The translations under genes were made by a program, and so were the position numbers. Shown here piece after piece: positions 16,467 to 24,880 of a DNA stretch of 64,000 bases (position 1 is the stretch's first letter; every line of letters starts with the position of its first letter). The stretch covers positions 62,001 through 126,000 of the forward strand of contig NZ_SBKN01000006.1 in the NCBI RefSeq assembly GCF_004122105.1, written 5' to 3'. This DNA is from Flavobacterium stagni. GTDB taxonomy: Bacteria > Bacteroidota > Bacteroidia > Flavobacteriales > Flavobacteriaceae. The notes below the pieces were generated by a model that saw nothing but the letters and a program-made list of their open reading frames with translations, was not told the DNA's origin and searched no databases.

Positions 16467-18440
16467 TTAACTCACTGTACTATCTAACTTTTCATAGATG
16501 GAATTCATGCTTTTAAAATCAGGAACCAAATCCTTCATTAATGCAACCGTTTGGTTTACTTCTCCATTTTTAGCCGCATCAATTAAGCTAGCTACTTTCA
16601 AAGAGATTTCTTCAAAGTCGGCACTCGTTTCCATCGCAATCATGATTTTCTCATGATACGTAGGAAGATTCTTGGCGGAATCATTCAGTAATTCCTCATA
16701 TAGTTTTTCACCCGGGCGCAATCCGACAATTTTTATAGCAATATCTTTTTCGGGAACATAACCTGCTAATCGAATCATTTTACGTGCTAAGTCAATAATC
16801 TTGACCGGTTTCCCCATGTCAAAAATAAAAATTTCGCCTCCTTGCCCCATTGATCCGGCTTCCAACACCAACTGACAAGCTTCGGGTATTGTCATGAAAT
16901 AACGGATGATTTCAGGATGGGTAATGGTAATCGGACCTCCTTCTTGAATTTGTTTGGTAAACAAAGGCACTACCGACCCATTGGAACCTAAAACATTGCC
17001 AAAACGCGTAGTGATAAATCGTGTAAATCGCTCCGATTTTAATCGTTTATGTTTAAAATGTTTGGACTGCACATACATTTCGGCGATTCGCTTACTAGCG
17101 CCCATCACGCTACTTGGATTAACTGCCTTATCAGTAGAAATCATGACAAATCGCTCCACATGATATTTATTGGACAAATCGGCTACATTTTTTGTTCCCA
17201 AGACATTCGTAAAAACCGCTTGCGACGGATTAATTTCCATTAAAGGAACATGTTTATAAGCTGCCGCATGGTAAACCACATTAGGTTTATAAATTTTAAA
17301 TAAGTACTCCATGTACTGAAAATCGCGAACATCACCGATAACATCCACAATTTCAACATCGTTATATTGTGCAATTTCTAAGGACAAAGCATGCAAAGGT
17401 GTTTCTGCTTGATCCAATAAAAGAATACGTTGGGGCTTAAAGTGAATGACTTGGCGAACAATCTCGCTACCAATCGATCCTGCAGCACCTGTTACCAAGA
17501 TGGTTTTGCCATGTAAATTTTCAGAAATCAAACGGGTATCTAAGGAAATGGGTTTGCGTTCTAACAAATCATGAATTTCAAAATTTTTGATTTTTTTCGA
17601 AATTTCTTTTTGGTCGTCCCAATCTGAAACAACGGGCAATGTATACACCTTAAACCCGTATTCAATGCACTCATCTACGATAATGGACCGTTCTTCTTTG
17701 GTCAACGATCGGTCAGCAATGATTAATGCTGTAGCGGATTTCGAACGCAATAAAACAGGAATACTCTTTTTGATTTGGAATATGGGTAAATTCAAAATTC
17801 GTTTGGTGAAATTTTGATTATCCTTGTCTATAAATCCAAGTACTTTAAAGCGTCCAGGATTTTCAGACATCAGTGCATTAGCTACAGCTGTTGCGTTGGC
17901 ATCTGTCCCATAAATGATTGCGGTTGTTTTGTTTTCATCAGAATTGGAACTAAAAAGTTTATCAAAGACTTGTTTCACAACCAATCGGAAGAAAAACAAA
18001 AAACTAAACGAGAGTACCGCATTGATAAACGCTCCTGTAGTCAAATATACTTTTGACTTGGTAAAAACAATAACAATAAAGTTAAAAACCAATATAGCCA
18101 CAAAAGTGGAAAACTGGGAGAAAAATAATTTTAATGCATCTATGAGAGAGGAATGACGAATGATTCCGGAGTAGGTGCGGTATAACCAAAAGAAAAACAC
18201 ATTGATCGTCACGTAAAACAATGAGGCAAACCACAAATGTTCGTCAGGCACATACGATAATCGCAAACCTTTGAACAGAAAATAAGTAAAGATTCCTGAA
18301 ATTAAAACGATACAAACATCAAACAACAAGATGAGCCAACGGGGCAAATAACCCAAATTTCGAAAGCTGAATCCCGTATTGATATCGCTAAATGCGCTTA
18401 ATAAAACGGAAATAAAATTATGTCTATCCTGTCCCTTCAA
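16467..18440 (-). CDS. pglF: UDP-GlcNAc 4,6-dehydratase, membrane-bound PglF/CapD type
   Basis: A 657-residue protein. Four or five membrane helices span residues about 34-155, and a cytosolic CoA-binding-like then SDR domain follows. The NAD motif is TGAAGSIGSE near 316-325 and the active site STDKAVNPSSVMGASKR near 432-448. It converts UDP-GlcNAc to UDP-4-keto-6-deoxy-GlcNAc, the first step to diacetylbacillosamine. The aminotransferase, acetyltransferase, phosphoglycosyltransferase and GT4 genes of the same pathway lie directly upstream. The start is unusual: the frame has no ATG for about 190 codons, so the TTG at 18440 is used here. A FlaA1-like role on another sugar is possible, but the neighbours favour the Pgl pathway. 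Confidence 0.87.
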   Translation of the reverse strand: MKGQDRHNFISVLLSAFSDINTGFSFRNLGYLPRWLILLFDVCIVLISGIFTYFLFKGLRLSYVPDEHLWFASLFYVTINVFFFWLYRTYSGIIRHSSLIDALKLFFSQFSTFVAILVFNFIVIVFTKSKVYLTTGAFINAVLSFSFLFFFRLVVKQVFDKLFSSNSDENKTTAIIYGTDANATAVANALMSENPGRFKVLGFIDKDNQNFTKRILNLPIFQIKKSIPVLLRSKSATALIIADRSLTKEERSIIVDECIEYGFKVYTLPVVSDWDDQKEISKKIKNFEIHDLLERKPISLDTRLISENLHGKTILVTGAAGSIGSEIVRQVIHFKPQRILLLDQAETPLHALSLEIAQYNDVEIVDVIGDVRDFQYMEYLFKIYKPNVVYHAAAYKHVPLMEINPSQAVFTNVLGTKNVADLSNKYHVERFVMISTDKAVNPSSVMGASKRIAEMYVQSKHFKHKRLKSERFTRFITTRFGNVLGSNGSVVPLFTKQIQEGGPITITHPEIIRYFMTIPEACQLVLEAGSMGQGGEIFIFDMGKPVKIIDLARKMIRLAGYVPEKDIAIKIVGLRPGEKLYEELLNDSAKNLPTYHEKIMIAMETSADFEEISLKVASLIDAAKNGEVNQTVALMKDLVPDFKSMNSIYEKLDSTVS

Positions 18441-18493
18441 TTCAGTAGAATTACTTGAGGTAAATTTAGGTATTTTTATTTCTTAAAAAAAAC

Positions 18494-19627
18494 TTAAATC
18501 GAATTTATTACAGCGGCAATACGTTCTCTGTCACTATCAGATAGATTAGACCCTGAGGGTAAACACAATCCGTTTAAAAATAAATTTTCTGCTACATTTC
18601 CACCATAATAAGGCAAACCCTCAAAAACGGGCTGTAAATGCATGGGTTTCCATAGGGGCCGACTTTCAATATTCTCTGCTTCAAAACGCAGTCGTAATTG
18701 TTCACTTGTGATTCCGTTTCGCACCTCTGAATTTACAGTAATTGCTGACAACCAATGGTTGGAAAAATAATCAGAATTGGGTTCCGTAAACAAAGTTATT
18801 CCATCAATTTCTTTAAACAATTCATTATAAAATGCATGCATTTCTCGGCGCAGTTGAATGTGTTTATCCAAAACTTCCATTTGTCCACGACCGATACCTG
18901 CACAAATATTACTTAACCGATAATTGTATCCAATTTCACTGTGTTGGTAATGGGGTGCTGCATCACGTGCTTGAGTAGCTAGAAAAACGATTTTCTCTTT
19001 TGTTGCCTGATTACCCGTAACCAAGGCTCCACCGCCAGAAGTGGTTATTATTTTATTCCCATTGAATGACAAAACACCAAAGGCTCCAATTGTTCCACAT
19101 TTTTGGCCTTTATAATGACTTCCCAATGCTTCTGCACTGTCCTCAATAAGCGGAATTTCATATTTATTAGCAATGGCCATAACTGCATCGACTTGAAACG
19201 GCATACCGTACAAATGAACTGCAATAATCGCTTTCGGTTTTTTACCTTTGGCAATTCGGTCTTTAACTGCTTCTTCGAGTGCATTCGGGCAAATATTCCA
19301 TGTATCAGGTTCAGAATCCACAAAAATTGGCGTCGCACCTTGATAAACTATCGGATTGGCAGAAGCTGAAAAAGTCATAGATTGGCAAATTACCTCATCG
19401 CCTGGCCCTACCCCTAATTGAATTAAAGCCAAGTGCAAAGCAGCTGTCCCCGAACTCAAGGCCGCAACATATTTTTCACCTCCTAAATACTGCTCTAAAT
19501 CCGATTCAAATCCGGTCACATTTGGACCCAAAGGCGCAACCCAATTGGTATCAAATGCTTCTTGTACATAGTTTTGTTCATTGCCGCCCATATGTGGGGA
19601 AGACAACCAAATTTTAGATTTATTCAT
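18494..19627 (-). CDS. pglE: PLP-dependent UDP-4-keto-sugar aminotransferase, PglE type
   Basis: A 377-residue DegT/DnrJ/EryC1 aminotransferase. It would add an amino group at C4 of UDP-4-keto-6-deoxy-GlcNAc. The PLP lysine is K192 in SFNGNKIITTSGGGAL, the PLP ring aspartate is D163 in IEDSAEALGS, and SSGTAALHLAL (58-68) holds the phosphate. WLSSPHMGGNE at the N-terminus matches the PglE/LegC/PerA group. It overlaps the acetyltransferase gene by 8 bp. Together with the genes on both sides it gives an uninterrupted bacillosamine pathway. Confidence 0.88.
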   Translation of the reverse strand: MNKSKIWLSSPHMGGNEQNYVQEAFDTNWVAPLGPNVTGFESDLEQYLGGEKYVAALSSGTAALHLALIQLGVGPGDEVICQSMTFSASANPIVYQGATPIFVDSEPDTWNICPNALEEAVKDRIAKGKKPKAIIAVHLYGMPFQVDAVMAIANKYEIPLIEDSAEALGSHYKGQKCGTIGAFGVLSFNGNKIITTSGGGALVTGNQATKEKIVFLATQARDAAPHYQHSEIGYNYRLSNICAGIGRGQMEVLDKHIQLRREMHAFYNELFKEIDGITLFTEPNSDYFSNHWLSAITVNSEVRNGITSEQLRLRFEAENIESRPLWKPMHLQPVFEGLPYYGGNVAENLFLNGLCLPSGSNLSDSDRERIAAVINSI

Positions 19628-20237
19628 GAGGTTGATTGTATTTTATTATTTTTCCTGGATTCCCAACGACCACTGCATAATCGGGGATATCTTTAATGAT
19701 TACAGCGCCGGCGCCTATTGTACACCATTTTCCAATTTTAACCCCTTGAATCACACAAGCGCCTATGCCCACATGTGTACCTTCACCAACCGTTACATTT
19801 CCAGCTAATGCTACCCCTGGAGAGATATGCACAAAATCTCCAATTTGTGATTCATGGTCAATTAATGCTCCTGTATTGATAATACTGTGCTTTCCAACTA
19901 TCACATCCGGATTTAATACCGCACCCGCCATAATTACAGAACCTTCTCCAATTTGAACCGAATGAGCAAGTACTGCTTTGGGATGCACCGCTTGCTGAAA
20001 TGGAAGTTGGTATTTTTGGGCTAAAACAGCACGTACTCTATTATTTCCAATCGACAAAATTAATTGGCTGTTTGCGAATTCAACTTCTGGAGTAGGTCGA
20101 ACAGGTACGCCAGCAATCTCATCCACTTTGGGATGATCATCACAAATTACGGCAACCGAAATTCCATTCGTTTTTAAAATATCGAGTACCACTCTTCCGT
20201 GCCCGCTTGCGCCAAAAAGTATAACTTTAGTTTCCAT
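19620..20237 (-). CDS. pglD: UDP-4-amino-sugar N-acetyltransferase, PglD type
   Basis: A 205-residue acetyltransferase with an N-terminal Rossmann-like region (LFGASGHGRVVLDILK, 7-22) and a C-terminal left-handed beta-helix built of hexapeptide repeats (from about residue 100). The catalytic histidine is expected in LIDHESQIGDFVHI, and the C-terminal VVVGNPGKII closes the acetyl-CoA site. It completes UDP-N,N'-diacetylbacillosamine. It overlaps the neighbouring genes by 8 and 11 bp. The family includes NeuD-like sialic acid O-acetyltransferases, so its being a tailoring enzyme is a less likely alternative. Confidence 0.87.
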   Translation of the reverse strand: METKVILFGASGHGRVVLDILKTNGISVAVICDDHPKVDEIAGVPVRPTPEVEFANSQLILSIGNNRVRAVLAQKYQLPFQQAVHPKAVLAHSVQIGEGSVIMAGAVLNPDVIVGKHSIINTGALIDHESQIGDFVHISPGVALAGNVTVGEGTHVGIGACVIQGVKIGKWCTIGAGAVIIKDIPDYAVVVGNPGKIIKYNQPHE

Positions 20238-20829
20238 TGAACGGTTCTATTGTGCTGGAATCGGCAGCGTTAATCCCTTCACTTTTCACCACTTTTAATA
20301 GTGTTTTGAAAAGTATTTTTAAATCTAAAAGAAATGAAATATGGTCAACGTACCACACATCATATTCAAATTTTTTATCCCATGAAATGGCATTTCGTCC
20401 GTTGACTTGCGCCCAACCGGTGATACCGGGTTTGACTTCATGTCTCCGATTTTGAAAATCATTATACAAATGCATATAATGGGTCAATAATGGTCTTGGA
20501 CCTATTAAACTCATATCACCCTTGAGAACATTGATTAATTGTGGGATTTCGTCTAAAGACGTTTTACGGACAAAAGCCCCAATGCGTGTTAGACGATCGG
20601 CATCAGGTAATAAATTCCCTTGCGCATCCTTTTTATCATTCATTGTTTTAAACTTAATGATGGTAAAAATTTTCCCGTTTTTACCCGGTCTACGTTGCTT
20701 AAAAAAGGGTTTGCCTTGGTTGGCAATGGTCAAAAACAAAGTGACCAAAAGCAATATAGGTGAGGCAAGCAATAAACCAAATATTGCACAACAAAAATCA
20801 AGTACAGGTTTGACTACTGATTTATACAT
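20227..20829 (-). CDS. pglC: Initiating phosphoglycosyltransferase, PglC type
   Basis: A 200-residue monotopic enzyme. It transfers phospho-sugar from the UDP-sugar to undecaprenyl phosphate and so starts the glycan. The re-entrant membrane helix lies in about residues 8-33. The catalytic Asp-Glu dyad is in SLDEIPQL, after KTMNDKKDAQGNLLPDADR, and GDMSLIGPRPL follows. The short form without a WcaJ-like N-terminal domain matches PglC. It is the only initiating sugar transferase I could find in the window. It overlaps the genes on both sides. Confidence 0.9.
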   Translation of the reverse strand: MYKSVVKPVLDFCCAIFGLLLASPILLLVTLFLTIANQGKPFFKQRRPGKNGKIFTIIKFKTMNDKKDAQGNLLPDADRLTRIGAFVRKTSLDEIPQLINVLKGDMSLIGPRPLLTHYMHLYNDFQNRRHEVKPGITGWAQVNGRNAISWDKKFEYDVWYVDHISFLLDLKILFKTLLKVVKSEGINAADSSTIEPFNGN

Positions 20830-21973
20830 TTATTTCTTTTTCACATTGTTCGTAAAAGGCTGCTGTTGCATTCCAAACCAATTCATGGGTGAATTTTGAT
20901 ACAATCTCTTTTCGAGCCTTTTGAGCCATAGCTGGTTGCATTTCGTGTACTTCACAAAATTTTGCCATGGCCAAAGATAAGGCTTTTCCATTTTTTGAAG
21001 GCACTATCCATCCATTTTCATCCGGTATAATCACTTCATTACAACCTGGAATATCCGTAACAATGCAGGGTAATTCCATGGCACCTGCTTGCAATACTAC
21101 ATTAGGAAATCCTTCGCGATAGCTCGGCAACACTAAACAATCCGCTATTTTTAAAAAAGGTCGCACATCCGATTGGTAACCCATCTGATGAATATTGGGA
21201 TGGTTTTGGATTTTATCTAATAGCGCAGTGGGCAACGGATCCAAGTCAGATTCTAAAGGCCCCACCAATACCAATTGTACCGTTTTGTTATTGGCATAAA
21301 GTTCCTCAAATGCTTCCACCAATTCAACAATCCCTTTATCCTTTACCAAACGGCCCACAAAAACAAATACCGTTGCAGGTGGCGCTATTCCAAATTTTTC
21401 GCGTAAGCTAGCTTTATCCTCTTTAATCGCTGAACTACTAAAAAAGTCAACATCGATACCGTTTACATTACCGTGCGCTAGAATTGTAATTGGTTTAGTT
21501 GTAACGGAATGCTGCACCAACAACTCTTTCACCCCATTTCCTTCTGCGATAATGTGTGTTGCAAATCGACAAATAAACGCATCCATCATCTTCAACAACG
21601 TGAACATGAATCCGCTACGGTAGGGAAAAATGAGTCCGGTAAACGTATGAATACGAATAGGAACACCGGCCAACCAAGCAGCCGTCATGGTTAATAAACC
21701 TGCTTTTGGTGTAATAGAATGCACCAACGTTGGTTTTTCTTTTCGTAAAACAAAAAACAATTTAATCAAAGAAACAAAATCGTGAAAGGGTCGGATCGCC
21801 CGTTGCATGGTCACTGGAATGACACGAACCTGCTCGCGTGAAGCAACTGTCTTTAAATGGTCGTCTTCCCCAGCAATAGCAATGACTTCATGTTTTTTTG
21901 CCAAAAAAGACAACTGACCTTTCAGTAAAAGGTCCAAAGACAAAGCTACGGTTGCTGTTCGTATGATTTTCAC
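20822..21973 (-). CDS. GT4 glycosyltransferase, PglA-like second-sugar transferase
   Basis: A 383-residue GT-B protein of the GT4 family. The donor-site motif reads SYREGFPNVVLQAGAMELPCIV with the second EX7E glutamate replaced (E, then G at the usual E position), as is common in the PglA/CapM-like branch. The N-terminal half has HSITPKAGLLTMTAAWLAG, characteristic of that branch. It overlaps pglC by 8 bp, so it probably adds the second sugar, GalNAc in Campylobacter. Translation starts at a GTG (21971-21973), as no ATG gives a full N-terminus. Acceptor identity is inferred from gene order only. Confidence 0.83.
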   Translation of the reverse strand: MKIIRTATVALSLDLLLKGQLSFLAKKHEVIAIAGEDDHLKTVASREQVRVIPVTMQRAIRPFHDFVSLIKLFFVLRKEKPTLVHSITPKAGLLTMTAAWLAGVPIRIHTFTGLIFPYRSGFMFTLLKMMDAFICRFATHIIAEGNGVKELLVQHSVTTKPITILAHGNVNGIDVDFFSSSAIKEDKASLREKFGIAPPATVFVFVGRLVKDKGIVELVEAFEELYANNKTVQLVLVGPLESDLDPLPTALLDKIQNHPNIHQMGYQSDVRPFLKIADCLVLPSYREGFPNVVLQAGAMELPCIVTDIPGCNEVIIPDENGWIVPSKNGKALSLAMAKFCEVHEMQPAMAQKARKEIVSKFTHELVWNATAAFYEQCEKEINV

Positions 21974-21979
21974 CTTCTA

Positions 21980-22963
21980 CTATTTTGATTTTTTCCAATG
22001 ATACATTTGATATACAATAAAAGCGAAACCGCGCACTCCAACAATGGAGAGCAATACTTTGGCAACTTTAGCTCTAACAGTTGGGTCATAATTTAAAATG
22101 GAACGAGCATTTTGAATTCGCGGAAGTAAAAGTGCTTTTTTTGAAGCTTCCAAAGGAGCAAATGACACAAATGCTGTAAAATATTGGGTAGCGAGATACT
22201 GCAATAACGCTTGCTTTTCAGGGTGTTTTGACGATTCCAAATTTGCTTGCCACGTTTCAATGGCGTACAAAATCCCTTCTACATTTTTATAATCTGCAGT
22301 AGTTGTTACCGAACCGGGTCTATTTTTTCTGTAAATATAAAACGCTTCATTCACGGTTTCAACGGATTTCGCATGCACTAAAACATGGATAATCCAATCG
22401 ATATCTTCTGCTTTAATTCCTATTTTAAAATTGATGGCATTATCTACCAGTAGACTTCTTCGTGTTGCCATAATCCATGCAGCTCCCGGAAAATTATGTG
22501 TTGCCACAAGCGAATCTAACCGTTCCGCTTTCGTTTGTGTAGCTGACCATTGGGGATAATTCCCGCGGGTCATCACTTTGGTTTGTGTGGACTCATAAAA
22601 ATCATGGGTTCCATATACCACCACATCGGCTTGTGTTTGAAGAATTTTATCATGTACTGCGGCCAAACCGGTAGTTCCTTCCCAATAATCATCACTATCG
22701 ACAAAAAGAATATAGTCGCCTTTGGCCTGTTGAACCCCCACATTACGGGCATCGGAAGCACCGCCATTAGTTTTATGAATCGCTACAATTCGCACATCAT
22801 TTTGAGCCAACGTATCACAAAGTTGGGGTGAAGCATCGGGTGAGCCATCATCAACCAAGATTATTTCAAAATTGGTAAACGACTGTTTTTGAATCGACTC
22901 CACACACTTTGGAAGATAATCCTCAACATTATAAACCGGAATGATTATGGAAAAAAAAGGCAC
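21980..22963 (-). CDS. GT2 glycosyltransferase with GTG start
   Basis: A 327-residue inverting GT-A transferase. It opens FFSIIIPVYNVEDYLPKCV, has the nucleotide-binding VDDGSPDAS (about 35-43) and the metal-binding FVDSDDYWEG (about 92-101), and a conserved EDIDWIIHVL acceptor-side motif later on. The start is a GTG at 22963, directly before the conserved N-terminus and 1 base after the upstream stop. The C-terminal 50 residues include a hydrophobic amphipathic stretch (VLLSIVGVRGFAFIVYQMY) that may hold it to the membrane. Sugar specificity cannot be read. Confidence 0.88.
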   Translation of the reverse strand: MPFFSIIIPVYNVEDYLPKCVESIQKQSFTNFEIILVDDGSPDASPQLCDTLAQNDVRIVAIHKTNGGASDARNVGVQQAKGDYILFVDSDDYWEGTTGLAAVHDKILQTQADVVVYGTHDFYESTQTKVMTRGNYPQWSATQTKAERLDSLVATHNFPGAAWIMATRRSLLVDNAINFKIGIKAEDIDWIIHVLVHAKSVETVNEAFYIYRKNRPGSVTTTADYKNVEGILYAIETWQANLESSKHPEKQALLQYLATQYFTAFVSFAPLEASKKALLLPRIQNARSILNYDPTVRAKVAKVLLSIVGVRGFAFIVYQMYHWKKSK

Positions 22964-22964
22964 T

Positions 22965-23843
22965 TTAGCGTGTTTTGAATTGGATATAAAAATACAACAG
23001 TATTCCGAACGGTATAGCGAAAAAGGTGGTTAATTTCCGCGGTGAGGCAGCAATTGCTTTCCAATTTTTGGCAAACAAACAACTGCTGACATAATGTATC
23101 GCATTTTTAAACACAAACCCATACGATGCTTTGGGCAAGGTCATATTGAGTTTCCGCATGGCTGCAAAGCTATTCGGACTATTGACATATTGATGAAAAA
23201 TATTCCTTGACATGCCTGTATCGGCATATTCAACAAAGCACAAATTTTCATTTAACACGAGTAACGGATAGTGTATATCTATTTGCAAATACAAATAAAT
23301 GGGATTAAAATTTTTCTCCCCATTAAATGTTGGCATGGGTGGTATCGCCTTTAACAACTCCGTGCGATGCACCATTTTAGTATCTCCCACATAACCGTAT
23401 TTATCGGTAAGTTCGATGATATGTACACTTTTCACAGGAGGCAAATCTCCGCCAATGGCACCTCCCCCTTTGTAAAAATCCAAACCTATAATTCCTGCAT
23501 ATTCATCACTTCCTTCTGATTTCCAAAAATCAATGATGAGTTCCACGGCATTATCGGGTGGGTAATCATCGGAATCAATACAGACGGCTAATTCCGTTTC
23601 CAAAAGCGCAATAGCCGAATTGTAAGCGGTATGCAATCCTCCATTTTCTTTATAAATATAATCCATGGAAATCCGATTCTCATCCATCCATTCCTCAACC
23701 AATTCTTGGGTAGTATCGGTCGAACCGTCATCGACTATCAGCCAATGAAAATCGGTTGACGTTTGACGCAACAAACTGTCATAAATATCTTTCAGACAAT
23801 AGGCACGATTATACGTTGGAGTAAAAAGGGTCAATGTTTTCAT
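22965..23843 (-). CDS. GT2 glycosyltransferase
   Basis: A 292-residue inverting transferase. It starts TLTLFTPTYNRAYCLKDIY, has VDDGSTDTT for nucleotide binding and CIDSDDYPPDN for the metal. A long central insertion (about 130-220) and a C-terminal hydrophobic end (FFAIPFGILLYFYIQF) suggest membrane association. It shares one base with the upstream transferase gene. Together with its two GT2 neighbours it forms a block of three, probably acting in sequence on the lipid-linked chain started by PglC. Confidence 0.87.
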   Translation of the reverse strand: MKTLTLFTPTYNRAYCLKDIYDSLLRQTSTDFHWLIVDDGSTDTTQELVEEWMDENRISMDYIYKENGGLHTAYNSAIALLETELAVCIDSDDYPPDNAVELIIDFWKSEGSDEYAGIIGLDFYKGGGAIGGDLPPVKSVHIIELTDKYGYVGDTKMVHRTELLKAIPPMPTFNGEKNFNPIYLYLQIDIHYPLLVLNENLCFVEYADTGMSRNIFHQYVNSPNSFAAMRKLNMTLPKASYGFVFKNAIHYVSSCLFAKNWKAIAASPRKLTTFFAIPFGILLYFYIQFKTR

Positions 23844-24868
23844 TATTGATTCTTTTTAAGGATGTTTTGAATTGCGGTCAACATCAAGAGTACGCCTATT
23901 ACGCAGCGCCATTTGGCCAAAATAAAAAATACTTTCCAATGCAAGGGCAAAAAGGAGTACTTCAAATCAGCGTAGGCTTTTCGGTAAAGCGGCTCATTGA
24001 GTAATGCTTTTATTGCAGCATAGCGCGCTGTGAATCCGTTGGGATTGAGTTGTTCGTTTAACCCCAACCCAATTAGACTAAGAGCTACACGATTATAAAA
24101 AGCCGTTTCAAAAATTTGGTCTTTATTTTGGGTGTAGGGTCGTATTTTTTCATACAACGTACTCCACTGCATTTTTAAGTGGGCTTTGTACGTATTGGTC
24201 AGCGAATGCAAATTGTACTTACGGTATTGGTACAAGGGCTCGTCCAAAATAAATACGGATTTTGCCTGTTCTAAATATTGAATATTAAATAAGGCATCTT
24301 CAGTTCCAATCAATTTGGTACTGGTAAATTGCAATTGATGTTCCGTTATAATTTCGGTACGGTACAATTTCCCCCAAGCGGTAACCATGCTGTCTGCCTG
24401 ACTCGGATCCCTAAGTTCTTCGTTGATTAAACCAATAATGCGGCGTTGTAGTTGAGACGCTTCCCATGATCCCGACATCCCAAACTTGCGGGGTAACTGT
24501 GTTGTTTTATACACCCGGTTATAACTACAGAGCACGACATCGTGGTGGTTGGCATTAAGTAGCAATTGTTGTAAATAATCGGGGGCTAAATAATCATCAC
24601 CGTCGATAAAAGTTACCCATGGCGTGCCTACTTCGGCAATTCCTACATTTCGGGTTTCTGAAAGTCCTTTATTGGATTGGTGAATGGCCTGAAATCGGGC
24701 ATCTTTAGCGGCGAATTGATCGATGATTTTTGGAGTAGCGTCAGTTGCACCATCATTGATCGCCAAAACTTTAAAATTAGTAAAACTTTGATTGACGATA
24801 CTCTGAAGACACTCTTCTAAAAAGGCTTCAACATTGTAACAAGCGACGATTACGGTGATGGCTTCCAT
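23843..24868 (-). CDS. GT2 glycosyltransferase
   Basis: A 341-residue inverting transferase with ITVIVACYNVEAFLEECL at the N-terminus, INDGATDAT for nucleotide binding (aspartate kept, the first position is N) and FIDGDDYLAPD for the metal. It carries IGTEDALFNIQYL, the acceptor-side motif with the catalytic-base acidic pair, and ends in a hydrophobic segment (FILAKWRCVIGVLLMLTAI). It overlaps the next gene by one base and lies 12 bp downstream of the EpsG-like gene. Confidence 0.87.
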   Translation of the reverse strand: MEAITVIVACYNVEAFLEECLQSIVNQSFTNFKVLAINDGATDATPKIIDQFAAKDARFQAIHQSNKGLSETRNVGIAEVGTPWVTFIDGDDYLAPDYLQQLLLNANHHDVVLCSYNRVYKTTQLPRKFGMSGSWEASQLQRRIIGLINEELRDPSQADSMVTAWGKLYRTEIITEHQLQFTSTKLIGTEDALFNIQYLEQAKSVFILDEPLYQYRKYNLHSLTNTYKAHLKMQWSTLYEKIRPYTQNKDQIFETAFYNRVALSLIGLGLNEQLNPNGFTARYAAIKALLNEPLYRKAYADLKYSFLPLHWKVFFILAKWRCVIGVLLMLTAIQNILKKNQ

Positions 24869-24880
24869 GTATCAATTATT

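Noticed and set aside
16467..18440. ATA codon upstream of 18440 as start codon of pglF
   Set aside because: ATA is very rarely used for initiation; the TTG at 18440 is the more economical choice.
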